64,000 nucleotides of DNA from assembly GCA_932521035.1 (NCBI GenBank), contig OW051492.1, positions 10,044,001-10,108,000 of the forward strand, given 5' to 3'. The position numbers were made by a program, and so were the translations under genes. The notes under the pieces were generated by a model. The model saw nothing but the letters and a program-made list of their open reading frames with translations. It searched no databases and had not been told where the DNA came from. Positions 48,501-62,100 of this stretch are shown here, piece by piece. The stretch comes from Oscheius dolichura. Its lineage: Eukaryota; Nematoda; Chromadorea; Rhabditida; Rhabditidae. Numbering within the stretch: position 1 is the stretch's first letter; each line of letters begins with the position of its first letter.

Positions 48501-51500
48501 CTATGGACGATTAGCTGGACCTTGTCGTTTGTAGTTTCTGTTTTCAAATACTACTAAAAAGGGTATTATTTAAACATCAAATAGGACCTACAATTTTTCT
48601 TATATTTTGCCTGTCCTTTTTCTTCTTGAGGATGATCATATGACGTTCCATCATCACCTTTCTGGTCGTTTGCTACCTTCTTGTCGCCGCGATAGGGGCC
48701 TTTTCCAGCGTAAAACTTCTTTTTAGAACGCATTGAATTGCGAGGATCCTATAAACTAAAATTGAACAGCGAAAAGTAGTTGACTGACATTACGAATTAC
48801 TGGATCTGGAGGAGGATCTTCGCCTGTCGGACTATTTCGTGGTTTTCGATTGTTTTCGACTTGTGGTGGAGGCTGAAATTTCTGTTTCGATTCTCTACTT
48901 ATGCTTGAATTGCTCGTATTGTTTACATAGCGTTCTTTCTTCTATAAAGCAGGATCAGACATGAATTACAAAAGACAAAATAGAACAAACCTCATGCCGT
49001 CGTTGGCCATCATCATAGTTTCTTTGAGGTGGATTAACAGCTTCATTTCTGGAGCGATTGTCGTTTCGACGGATTCCACCATATCCATAACTGTCATCCT
49101 TATATTCATCCCGTGATACAGAGCCCTCCGGCCTTCTAGGCACATCTTTTTGTCTACGGGAACTATCATTCTGTCTACGAGAACCATAATACTGTCTCGG
49201 GGCTCCGTTATCTTGTCCTCTTGGGTCATCATCATATTTGTGGGGGAATGAATTCCTAAATAATATCAATTTTAATGAAGTACTCAGCAATTGGAAACCT
49301 GTTTTCATTATTGCGGTTTGCTGATTGTTTGTAGCCGCCACGATCATCTCGTTGCTCATTCCGATCTCGATTATAATTTTCTGAATTACGTATAATATAA
49401 CAATATTAATTCAAAAATACGGTTCCGGCTGGTAGATTGTTTATTTCTAATGAATGTAGGCGGTTTTCCTTGTTCAAATCGTACATCTTGACATCGTATA
49501 TCCTGAGAATTTCCAGAAAAAGGTGGTGGAGAAGCACGTAGTTCTGATACATTTCCAGGAAATGATGAAGGCGAACGTCGCACATCTTGAGATTTTGCGG
49601 TAAAAGATACAGGTGATGTTCGAGATGAAGGAGCATAATCGCCATCGTCATAGGAGTGATCAGCAGCGAATGTAGATGGCTTATAATCAGGGCTGCTGCG
49701 GTCTCCTCTTGGTGGGTTAAAATCTGTTTTGTTATGGAAGTTTCCTCGATTGCCACCTCCTCTTCCTCTCTGATTACCATCGCCTCTTCTATTCGGGAAG
49801 CTAGCACCCTGAAAATTTATAAAAATTCAAATAGTTTAGAAGCGAAAACGTACTCTTCTGGGATAATCTCTGTTGTTAAAATTGTTTCTGTTTGGCATAT
49901 TATCTCTGCGTTGCTCATTATATCGGGGACCAGTATTCCGATCATCTCTATCATATCGTGATTCTGCATCATCTGCCTGATTTGATCGATAAGGACGATT
50001 TTCCCGCTCATCATAGTAGGCTTCTTGGTCTGGTTGATCATATTGTTCACGGTCGTAGGGCGGAGTGTAGCTTCTTCTCGCGTCGTCGTGACGGTAGCCA
50101 CCATCATCATAATTGTCATCGGCTGGTACATTGTATCGCGGAGACTGCTGCCGGCTATAGCCATCATAACGGGGAGACTGCGGTCGACTGTAACTGTTGT
50201 ACCGCTTGGATTGATGTTGGCCGTAGTTCTGTACACGTTCTCCAGAATCCTGTCCAGCACCATTTCGCTAAAAAATAAGTTAATATCTGACTACATCTGT
50301 TTGATACATATTGATCCCTTGAATTGTAACCATACTTCTGTTCTGGTCTGTCATAATTTGAACGGGGTCTATACTGTTCCTGAACTATTTGATTGGGTAA
50401 TTCCACACTTGTGTAGCCAGCGTTTACCAAAAACTAAAAAAAAAGGTTGACTAAAAGTTTAAAAAAAATCTTACATCATTGTTGCTTTGCTCATTAGAGT
50501 ACTGCTGGGAGTTTCCATATTGCTGACCTCGATCCTGATTACAGTTATAGCCTCTATTATTAGCATGGTATCTTCCTCCATCATTATAGTTATTTCTGTT
50601 GTCAGTGGAATGATTCTTTTCTTCTGGAGGGGCTTGTCTTGTTATTTTCTCTCGATTGAAAAAGTCCACAGCTTCAACGGGTTTGAACCCTACTCGACGA
50701 TGGTCTTCGTCCAACACGTAAGCTACAGTATCGAGAAGCATCTAAAGCAAAATAAATAAAGAAAGAAAAAGAAAATGTGATACGTCATGACGTTTGTTGG
50801 AATCGTGAATAGATTTTGGTTCGGCAATCACATCCAAGAAGTAACGCATGAGTTGAAAACGAAGACGGAGAATATCTCTCAAAGCCTAGAAAAAAAACTA
50901 CAAATTACACGACTATGTTACCGGATGGGTTCCCTTCAAAGCAAACCAATCGTCTATAACCAAATATGGAAGTGAAGGTGTTCCAAAATTATGATGCTGA
51001 TATTCGTCTGGTCCCCCAGTCTGTTCCTTTTCCATGTCTTCTTCTACTTCCAATAGCTCTTTTTCACAAACTGGAAGTACAATTAGTTATTTTATTTAAA
51101 TCAATTTACTTAGGCTAAATTCCTGCATAATAGATTGCTTCATACGAAGATGCCCAGTAGCAAGGATAGTGGCAACTGGAGGTACAACTGTTACTGTTTT
51201 CAACTAAAAGATTATTCGTCAATTTTATCGTAAAAAATAATAAGCGTACAGTTAATCCTTCATCCAACTGAGCAAGTTCTTGATAAGCAAGATATTCAAC
51301 TAGTGTTCCCATATCATTTTTTTTAGCCTGTGAAATTACTTGCCGCTTTATTACAGAGGATGGATGAAGGCCGGCACTTTTATCATAACTAAAAATTGTT
51401 TATATCATCATTTTAAATTTAAAACAAAGTACCTTGTTCTTATTTTCCGTAGTTTTGTTCCAGATTTGGTAAAGCCGATGCCGGGATAGCAACCCGCCGT

Positions 51501-54500
51501 AATTGCTACTTGAACCATAGGCCATCTATCCGAGTACTGGTTATAATAAGCATCATTTAGCGCGGTATTTGGGTCATAAATTAAATTGGCTTGTTTCAAT
51601 TCTCCCAACAGCTGTTTCCTTATTCCAAGAATCATTTTCATAGCAGGAAGATTGAGAAAATTATTTCGACAAAAAGTTGACTGTTGACCATGATTTTTGC
51701 ACGACTCAAACTCCGTTATGGCTCTATGTTTAAATTTAACCAAAATAATAAATAGGCTAACCTTAATAAAGCCAAATGATCCGAATAATCCAAACCAGAG
51801 AAATGGTCACGAATCTTATTGCAACGCTCACGTTCGTCGGGGATTGGGATTACAACTGAACAAAATGCTTGCGCTTACGATAAAGAAAAAATTACATGGA
51901 TCTCTATGTGAAAGCGCTGCTACCAAAGTTACTACAGGTGTTAACACTTTCAACGTCAGACCAAAAAGCAGCATTCGTGCCAACTGAGGCTCCAATGGTA
52001 ATTTTGCAATGATCAGGCCCAGGTCGGTCATTTCTGGCTCAATTTCTGGGGCGGCTGGTCCTCCAGTAGTGACGTCGATGTCACTTGTGCTAGCTTCAGA
52101 ATAAAATGCACCCAATTGCTAAACAAAACAAGTAAAAAATATGAATAATTGGTCTGTGATTACCTCAAGAAACATCATACTATTGTCAATAGCACCTGCC
52201 GGTGGTGGTTCAGGAGCCATGGAGAGGAAATTCCTAACAGACATGCCTTCAGGAGCAAATATTTTAGCATGGAGACAGACTTCCTAAACAATTAGTAGCA
52301 TAGGTCATAAACAAGGAGTACATGTATGGCTGATCGCTGCATTTCCGCTTTTTGGGTGGCTGGCATCATGTTGTAGTCAGTTTGACCATAAAGGCGAAAG
52401 CAATACCCTTCTCGGCATCTACCAGCACGGCCTTAAAACAATTTAAATAACAATAAGCATGATTTAAATTTTACCGCTTCTTTGCTCAGCGTTGCTTCTA
52501 GCAATCCAACAGACTTTCAACTGACTAATTCTTGAATTGTGGTCGTAGGTCTTTTCTTTTACTTTTCCAGAGTCAATGACAAAAACAACATCGTCGATCG
52601 TCAACGAGGCTTCAGCAATATTTGTCGAAAGTATCTAGAGAAGCATTCATTATTAACTAAACATTAATAGAAACGTACCACTTTCCTTAGTCCTTCTTTT
52701 GATCTCTCAAATACTTTATTCTGATCGGCGGTATTCATTTGGGAGTGAAGCGTATAGATATCCGGCCGCAACATACAGTTTTGGCAAGCCTGGGAAAGTT
52801 TTTCTTTGACGTCGACAATATCATCATAGCCAGGAAGGAATATTAATATAGCACCATCAATAGGGCTATCCATAATATAGCGAGCCAAACATGTAACCAA
52901 ATCAACATCTACACAATCGGCATATTGCTGCCCTCCCAATTTTTTATAAGCCTAAAAATAACATAAATTGAATGTAATACTAACATCGGCTAAATATTCA
53001 GATGATAATCCTTGGCTGGCCAGTCCTTGATTCAACACATTGAGACTATCTAGTTGAAAGTTGGGAGTACGATTTGGCAACGCCATTTGGAGCATGTATC
53101 TCATTTTATCCATTTGATCATGTTGTTCTCGAACAGCACGCTGTAATTCAAACTAAATGGCAGTAAAAGAGAACTAGTTTGATACAAGAAGTATTGTTGG
53201 AATAAGGAAAGTTTCTTTTAAAAAACTTACTCCGAACGGAGATGCGAGCATTGCCTGCTGTGTCATTGGTTGTGAACCACACGGATGAGCTTGAGTGAAA
53301 TTCGTATTCAACATTGCTGGAGGGACCACTGGTGGACAGATTGTGCCATTCATCGGGGAAGGAAAATATTGCATTGCGGCACTCTACAAGAAAATGTTGT
53401 AACTCAAAGAATTTATCTACCATTTGGGGTCTATATCTCCAATCTGGTGGCGGTGTACTATAATTATTTGGAGCACTTTGAGGAAAATGTGCACCGCTTG
53501 GGACCACATCATCTCCTAAAACAGTCTGCAGGTTGGTATGATCCTCAGTAGTTGATTGCAGCATAATACATTCTTCATTTTGAGGATAATCGTTGTATTG
53601 AGGCTGATCCATTCCCGCAGCCCATGTAGCAGCTAAAATATCGTGAATCATGAAAATAACAAGTAATACAAACCGTGCTGCATTCCACCTTGAGCATAAT
53701 GTGGTATATTTTGATTCGGTTGCGGATTCTGTGGTGCCGCTTGTGTAGTCAATTGTTGGGCAAGATTATCGAAGAGATCACTTTGCACAGGTCTTGTTGG
53801 CGGTGGAGTACTGTACTGGACTCCCAAATCAAATGTTGGCTTCTGCGGAGGTTCATAGCCAGGCTGAGGTAGAGGCAATGGATGCTCATCCGGCGTTCCC
53901 CAAGTTGACATATGAGGAAAACTTCTGTAAAATAACTGCATCACAACAATAGATGGAATTCATACTGGCTAAATCCAATAGGCGCGAAGCTACCGCTAGA
54001 GAATACACTCTCAGTGGGTGTATATCCGGTCAAAGCGAGAATATCTCCAAGGAAGAGTTTGTCAACCTTGTACAATCGAGATGGAATGTCAATATGCTCC
54101 ACTTTAACATCTCCAAAATAGTTTTTAAATATGTCTAAGTTCCCTTCCATCGTAGCCGACATCAAAACGATCTAAAATATAACATCAGAAGGAACAGATT
54201 AAAGTCTGACCTTCAAATCTTTTTCTCTGGCCAGCGCTTGTTTCAAGGCAATAAGTAGATAATCGGTATTTTGTTCTCTTTCATGGATTTCATCCAAAAT
54301 AATGTGCGATACATTTTTAAAAGCGTCGTCTTGTGTTAGCATTCGAAGAAGTACACCACTTGTGCAATAGGTTAAAACTGTACTTGCGCTAGTTCTGCAA
54401 AAGCGCTGATAACGATTATGTAATAATTGCACCTCATTTCCAGACGTATGTGATACCCTACGGTACCGCCAATATTTTCACCACGTTCTCTTGCTACTCG

Positions 54501-55469
54501 GTCGGCTACGGCTATTGCTGGCAGCCTTCTGGGTTGGGTACAAATAATCCTCAGTGGCCTATTTTTAAAATTAGCTTCTTCCAATAGAAATTGAGGGACC
54601 TGGAGGATTCATATATTCCAACTAATAACAAATAAGAACCTGAGTCGTTTTTCCACAACCTGTACCTCCAGTTATCAAGACGACTCTATTTCTGCTTATA
54701 GCGTCTAAAAGTGCGAGTTTCATATTAAATGCAGGTAGTCGTTTTCGTTGTTCCATCATTGCATGGGTATGATTAGACTTTGGAGGTATCAGCATTGGTT
54801 GAGGCCTGTCGAATTTACGGGTGTGGCTTTTGCTTTTGTGCGCTAAAATAAAACGTTACTGTAAACAAAGCAGAACAACATTACATTTCATTGCCAGTTG
54901 AACTGACAGATGATTTTCCACATCGAATTTGCCAATAGGATATTCTTTTATAAATTCGCGTATTTTTGCATGCATTGCTGGGCTCAATTCAACGGGTGCT
55001 GTCTCTATTGTAAGTGATGACGTCAGTGTAGGTTTCTTTTTCTTCATTGTAACTACAAATCGATTAGGATCTCGCCTGAAAAACAACTATTAGCTTTAGA
55101 TAATGCAGAACGATTTTCAAAAGCATTCGTTTAGAAACACAATCCTAAGCGGAATAGAGTTACATTTCCTATAACCTACCCTTCACTGTGAGACAGCATT
55201 CCGTAGCGACTTGCTATTTCGTGAACACGTTTTCTCTGTTGGTTATCCATTGCTGGAAAAGCAAGTCTTGTCTCCTCAGATGCTTGAAATTCGGTCATTT
55301 TACGCTGTACTTCACTTTCCCATTCTTTTCTATGTATTTTAACTGACGTAGCAATCCTAGGATGGTTAAATCTGCAACAAAAAATTTTACCCTCTAAAGG
55401 TCAAATTAGAACATACCCATTATAACCTCGTATCTGCTTCATTCCAGAATGTCTTTCAAAATTAGACAT
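48501..55469 (-). CDS. R3H-domain DEIH-box RNA helicase, YTHDC2-like without YTH domain
   Basis: Thirty-one exons from ATG 55469 to TAG 48501 sum to 1875 codons without a frame break. In order: an R3H domain (about residues 60-100, MDNQQRKRVHEIASRYGML); RecA1 with Walker A GGTGCGKTTQ (Lys210), TQPRRLPAIAVADRV, DEIH 303-306 and SAT 335-337; an insert of about 200 residues rich in Pro, Gln and Asn (400-600); and RecA2 with STNIAEASLTIDDVVFVID and QRSGRAGR (802-809). HA2 and OB-fold regions follow up to about 1290. A disordered tail rich in Tyr, Arg, Gly and Asn includes RGRGGGNRG and SRPQSPRYDGYSRQQSPRY. R3H plus a split helicase core matches YTHDC2/Bgcn, which act in germline RNA control. DHX36 and DHX57 are alternatives. 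One donor (CCA|GTAATT at 48800) was chosen to keep frame. Confidence 0.88.
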
Positions 55470-56124
55470 CGTGTATGTAAGTGATCATAAAAGATCTGAA
55501 AGTTGCAACCATAATAAGGCAAGTTCGGAAAACGAGCAATATATCAATATCGAGTAAACGACAAGTTATCATACAAGAGAAATAGGGAAATATCTTTACT
55601 CGGTGTATAACCCATAGCCAAAGGCAAGAAAGACCCATATAATGTTGCAAAAGTAATCGAGGGTGCAAAAAAAGAAATCAACAAAAAAAATGAATGCTGC
55701 GGCAGTTGCTTAGTCAAATTCTATGTTCTTCAGCAATGCTCAACTAGCTAACAAGTGAAATACATAAATGGAATATGTGCACGTGGATAGAAAGAGAAAC
55801 AAAACAAAAATGTTGTAACTTTCTGCAAAAACTAGAAAAAATGACGCCAACGACTACGGTAATTCGTCTCACTAAAAACATCTACATAATTACACAGTTG
55901 AAAATGTGCAGGCTACCATAGGACTAATTCGGACTATTTCTTGCGTTTTTAGAACTTTTACTGCTCATTTTTCACCTTTTTTTGAGTTTTGATAGATTTT
56001 TGAGACGACATATTGAATCTAGTGGAAGTACGAAAGGCAATAATACAGTAAGGCGCACTAACAAAGGCTATTCTAAAAAAACTAGGCATAACTTTCTGGG
56101 GGAAACAAATGAATAAAGCACTTT
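55470..56124. other. Intergenic region between IBTK-like gene and helicase
   Basis: About 650 AT-rich bases without motif copies or palindromic elements. No exon was seen. It is downstream of the IBTK stop codon and upstream of the helicase ATG, both on the minus strand. Confidence 0.5.
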
Positions 56125-59100
56125 TTACTCGTTCTTTGGAGCAAGAGAGACGCTGATAACAGCCTGAAAAAAGCATAGGTCAAAAAATAGAAGAAAAACA
56201 AACCTCTCCATCAAATTGAGCTCTATATTCTGCTTCTAACTCTTGCATGGCACGCTCTTCCATCGTAACGGCTTCCAGGGGCTTTGCAGGCTTTTTCTCT
56301 GTAAATTTATAATTCTTTATGTATTTTTTTATTTGTAAAACAAGGAAGATGTCACAAATGAAGCAGAAATTCACCAGGATTTTGACGGCGCTGTTCCTCA
56401 GCCATAATGGCTGCAAACGAGCCAGGAGAAGCAGATGAGGGGCCAGCTGGACTCTCTTGCCAGGTATTTTTCCTTGTTCTAGGTGTTATTTGCATAGGTA
56501 TCGATTTGCTAGTATCCTGCTTATTTTTAGCTACTTTTTGAGCTTCCTCTTCTTCCTTTTGAATTTGTTTCAACGATTTTACATTTTGCTGTGTTGAACT
56601 AATTTCAGCAACCCTAAAAGGAAATGATATTCTTTTTTTTCATCAGTTTCATGTTACCATGGAGGTGGAGCAGGTGCTCTAGGCGGAGGTACATCAGCAA
56701 CTTTATGTTTAGCCTGTGAACTTCTTTTTGGAAAGACAAGCTTCTCTCTAGGTTTTGCAGGAGTCGACGAAGAGCAGGATGCCACTAAAAAGGGCAATCT
56801 TTGCGGGGAATGAATTAAACATATGTTTTTTCTATAAGACATGGGGAAAATAAGGATAATACTCACTTCCAGGAAACAAATTTGGATCCAGATTTGGCGG
56901 AAGGCTAGAACTTCCTTGCTGTGGCAGTTCATTAGTTTTTATTGGATTTTTCTAAATTTTTATACATTCTTTTTCATTTTCTTTAGGAAGAAACCAACCC
57001 CAAGAGCTTCTATCTGCTCTTCTACAGCTGAAATATCCATTTCTATAGGCTGCCGTACACCATTTCGGATATTATTTTGGATTTCATATCGTGATGGTTC
57101 ACTGTATCGCGGCAAATCAGCATTCCCACGTCTGGCAAGCTCTAGAGCTAATCGAGCATCTTCTACAATCACACTAATAGAAGTCACCGCTTCATTTCCA
57201 TTTGAAATTTGTCGTTCCCGTTCTTTAGAAGGGCCAGCCTGAAAATTACAATTTTCTTTGAGAATAAAATTCGGAAATGAGAGAAACGATTGTATTTGAC
57301 CGTTATGAATGGCCGGTCAGTTTGTCAATTGGAAAAAATTAAACAATGGCATCCGCCCACTGAAATGACTAACTGCCGCCGCCTATATCCTTCCGCCCTC
57401 TTCAATACAATAGTTTCGCAGTGAAACAAAAGAAACCTTTCAGGTAAGAAGAAGAGAAAATAATGGGCAATGTCAGTGCAGAAAAAGTGAATAAATAGCC
57501 AGTCGCTTCTTTTTATAGAGGGAAAAATGCTCTCAGCGGGGAGATTTTCCCTATTTATGACTCTAATGATGAAAATCTCTCGAGGTATTGCCTCAGAAAG
57601 TTGATTCCACTATTCTTTTTTATATTTTTCAGTAGAAAAAAGGTTGTGAATAGTATATTTGCTCAGAAAATGGTATAGGAAAATCAGCAGCCTTATGTTT
57701 AGAGGAAAAATAGCTTATGACGGAAATTTCACAAATTCTTCGAATTATTGGCTCAAAATCAAACGCTGCTTGTTATTTTTCACATTTTTTAGTAAATAAG
57801 GTATCGAAAAATAATCGTTTCAATTAAAAAAAATAGAAGAAAATGGCAAAAGAGTAAAAATATTGAAAGTTGAAGAGAAAAAGAGTTCCTGAAGGAGCTC
57901 AGACACAAGTCACACTTGAATAATCAGTACAGTCACTAAATATAGCTTTTTCGTATTTATAGATGGTTTTAGAAGCCGTAATACTGAATTCATGCCATTT
58001 ATATCATAAAAAGAGCTCAGCTGAATAGAAAAAACGTCGGCAATCAACAATAATGACGCCAAACGAGGAATTAACCTATTTTTGGCTTCTTCCTTGGCAT
58101 TAGGAAGAAATGAACATGAAAACATTATTCTTCTTTGTTTGAAAAAAATAATAGAAGGGAGAAAATAGAGTAATCAACGTTTTGTTCCCCAGTGAAAGGG
58201 TGTCGAGGCGAGAATAATGATGAGACCGCCGCATAATGAAGGTAATCCGTCGAGGCGAAAAAGAGAAAACCAAAAAAGGAATAATCAGCGAAAAATAGGG
58301 GCTTTTAGTCAAGAAAACTCATAAATTGATTCCAAAAATAGAAGAAAAACAGCTGAAATCTTATGCAGCAGGTGGAAATGAGAGCCAGTGTACGCTGGGA
58401 GCACTTTTGGGTGCTAAACAGAGGAACAGCTGGAGGGAAAGTTCACAAAGTACAGGATAAGGTCGAATTTTGGTTAGACTAGGCATCAAATCGGTTTTTT
58501 TCAGCGTATCTGATGGTGTTTGATCATTATTGAGCAGTGGAAAAAAAGCAAAAACTCTTTGGCAAGTACAAGGATCGAAGGATCGAACCATGGACAGTTT
58601 ACTGGAGGTGCACGCCTCAATGCACTGCGCCATTTGCACGTTATGTCTTTGAGGGTTAGGGCTTACCTCGAATGGGTTCGGTTCCTGATGAGTCGAGCTC
58701 AACCGAATCCTGCATTTTCGCTTCCTCTCTCCTTCCTCCGGTCCCTCCGGCTTGATATTTTTCATCCTCTTCGGATCGCCAAGATATTTCGCACAGATTT
58801 CAGGCATTTTCCGGAAGTCATCGGCTTCAATCTCCATCGGATATCTGACGGACCGGTGATAAACATTCTGGAAGCATTTGAAATCTGCGTGATACATCTG
58901 AAAAAGATTAGATGCTTTTGAGCCTATTTATATAAAATTACCGAACAGAATTTAGAATAGTCCAGCAAATTTCCCGAGAGCAGTTGAACCATGTCGCCAA
59001 AGCCAATCTTCCCCCATCCGACTACATCTCCATCATCTCCACGATGTTTTTGAAGTTCATGTTGGAACTGGAATTTTTTAATGACGCACATAAAATTCTA

Positions 59101-62100
59101 CAGAAAATTTCATATATTCCAGGCCGATTTTAGTCAAAATATCGCTCAAAAATGAGCCTAACGCATTGCAGTTAAATTCAGTTCCATTCTTCCCGCCTTC
59201 TCCCTTTCCTTGCCCAATTTCTCCTCGATAAACGTCAAATTTTCGGAAGATTTTTATACTGGCATAATCAAAAGCACATTGCCTAGGTCAAAAATGAACG
59301 CTGAACAATATCTGAGCCGGAGATTTTCAAAAACCAGACTTTTTTCCCATGAACTAAAGGGGAATGACCTACCGACTTCAAAAGTCAATTTCCCTCCCAA
59401 GAAAATGAAAATTCTTCGGAGATATTGATATTTTTGGAAAGCGGAGGGAATTCTGTACAAAATCATTATGGAAGATTTATAAAAAAAAGGCATTTTTAGT
59501 CTAGAATGGCCATTTTTTCCCGCGCCTTTTTGCCCGTTCAAATAGGCAGGGATCGAGCGCCTTCCAGAGCCCACCACGGGCCGGAGATTTTCATTTATTT
59601 TTCCAAAGATTTTGATATTGCCAGATTCACCAGAAAATTCTCTATAAAACTACAAGCTCAGAATTTAAAAAATCTCAGTTTGCGCGCTAAAAATGCAGAA
59701 TAAAAAGAATTATCCAAAAAAAACAGAGGAAAACCCACCAATGGAAAGCGATTGAAGACAGTTCCCCTGGAGAACGTATTCAAGGTACATATACCGATAG
59801 GTATCTTTGTGTCTTTATTCCTGACTTTCAGTTCTTCTTCCACGTCTTTTATCAACTCCAACGGCGGTTTGACTTGGCTCTTCCAATAGAGGAACATCTG
59901 CATATTCTCCATAAAATGGCTATCCATGAGTTCTCTCAAATGATCCATTTTCTCATAAAGATCAAAAACCAGATGGACATTCGCTTCGGTTACTGAAAAA
60001 AGAAAGAGTACTGTAAAATTTGGAATTTTGGAAAAATCACCTTGCTCAAAGACGACGACCAGGGTGTCCTTGATGGCTGCCATGCAGAGGTACCGGTCAT
60101 AGAGATCCAGAAGTTGGAATAACTGAAAAATGGACGATATTACAGTAACCATGGGGGTAAATTTGACGAAAATAGGAAAAAAATGGCCTCTAGACTCGAA
60201 ATTCTCGCTCATGAAAATCTGGTTACTGTAGGTAGAAATTGTTCAAGGCGGGCAGCTGCCGAGACTCTACGGGTGCGGGCGCACAAATCTCCATGAAGTT
60301 CGCGGGGCGCATTTTTATGGTTTCCTTGATTGTTTTTTCAAACTCACATCTTCGAAAAGCAGATCATAGAGATGATTCGGCTCTAGGAATACCCTCAACG
60401 CACTGACGACCACCTTCTTTCGGTAGTCCATCTTCAGAATGGTGTCTCCGACCATGTGGAACATAGCCGCTCCGAAATAATCCGACTGGAGGCAGAGAAT
60501 CTCCCTAAGTTTTCTATAATCAACTGGAAAAAGGAACAATACCAATTATACGGCAGCCGGAAGCCATCGCTAGTAGCCACCGCCACATTTGTGGTGAGAT
60601 AATCAATGTAGAATTCGGCATAGATGGAACGGAGCCTGGAAATGAACATTAGAAAGTTTGTAGTTAAAAAAGCTTGAAATTTATTTTCATAAATTATACT
60701 GCATAACGGCTTTTGTAGAGAAAATCCTGGGCTACATTTTGAATATCAAAAGAAAACTTTTGAAAAAAATAAAAAAATTGTGATTTTAAAATTTTGTCCA
60801 GGTTTGCGCGCCTTTTTGAAGAATGCGCGATTCCCGGGGTCATTGTGACCAATTTTTTTGTTTTTTTTTAAACTGAAACAGATGGAAAATAGAGTAAAAT
60901 AAGTAGAAAAACTTACAAATATTTATTGGGAAGGATCTCCTCCGCCCTGAGACCAATTTCCCCCAAATAGTCGCCCAAGAACTCGGCAAAGAAGAGTTTA
61001 TGCCTCGAGTAGTCCTCTTTTCCCGCTTCATAAGATGATTTAAAAATAGCTGAGCGTTTTGTCTTCTTATATTCTGAGTAAAACATCTCCGCGTAGAGAT
61101 ATTTAATAGCAACGGGTGGAATAACATCGTGTCCATTCAGAAAAGCCAGTAGGAGGTAATCACGAATCGTTTTTCGACGGGGGGACGGATCTTTCTGGAA
61201 TTTTTGATATTATCATTAATTTTTTAATGGCTTTTCAAATTTTCTAGACAGTTCTTTCATTTTAAACAGGAAAATGGGGAGTTTTGAGTTACCGTAGCCG
61301 AAATAGGCGCCAAATTGGATCTGCCCGCTTTTAGCGCCTTTTTCTCAGGATTTTTTTGCAATTTTAGGAAAAAATATTTAGTACATCGTAATCAGCAGAA
61401 AATTCTACACTTTTTCTATCCAATTTAATCGTTTGAACTGAAAAAAATGGAGCGAAAATCATACAAAACGACCCCAATCGTGTTCAAGAAGTTTGCGCGC
61501 CCGTACCCGTAAAAACTCGCAGCTGACGGGTATGGCGCGTAAAATCTCGGCAGCTGCTCGCTAAAACGAATTTCTGGCTACAGTAACCCAGGAAACCCCC
61601 AGAAAATAGAATAAAGGCCCACCTTATCGATACAAACAGTCCCATCTTTGATATAGCTTTCAACATCTGGATAAAGTGCCCGAATAAAGTCCAGGCGGGC
61701 ATTCGGCCTCCTCGAAGGATCACCAAATAGATCCAACGACCGAGGAACGTAGATATCCATCGGTATCGGGTCCATATACTCCTTTTTTTCCTTGTTCAAT
61801 AGTTCAATCTATAATTTTTAATATTATTCACCCAAAAAAGAGAAAAACTCACATTCAAGACAGCCTTTGGTGGATGAAAATGAAGATTCAAGTGGTCAAC
61901 GGCGTCTACCGTCCTCTTATAAATTTCCCGCTTGCTGTAGTGCATTTCATGGAGCTCGGTGTGTTGTTTCGTCGTTAGGTAGGGATCCTTATCGATGAGA
62001 TAGATCATATTCTTTCCGTCTGGAGAGGTTTCCACGAAAGTGACGCCATGGGAATTGGGGAATTCCTGAAAAATGGAAGATTTCAGCCAAAATGACCAGA

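Noticed and set aside
49406-50450. Several open frames in other readings over the helicase tail
   Set aside because: They are shadows of the low-complexity Tyr/Arg/Asn-rich coding exons of the helicase, whose phases join without a break to the last exon.
56125-57238. Separate gene made of the last six IBTK exons
   Set aside because: No start codon or upstream first exon was found. The first of these exons opens in phase 0, matching the donor at 58667, and both parts resemble the same protein family.
58361-58666. Normal last exon of a gene ending at 58361
   Set aside because: The frame runs over a good donor and a SINE, while exons at 56125-57238 carry the expected conserved IBTK C-terminus in the right phase. 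It is kept only as a possible isoform.
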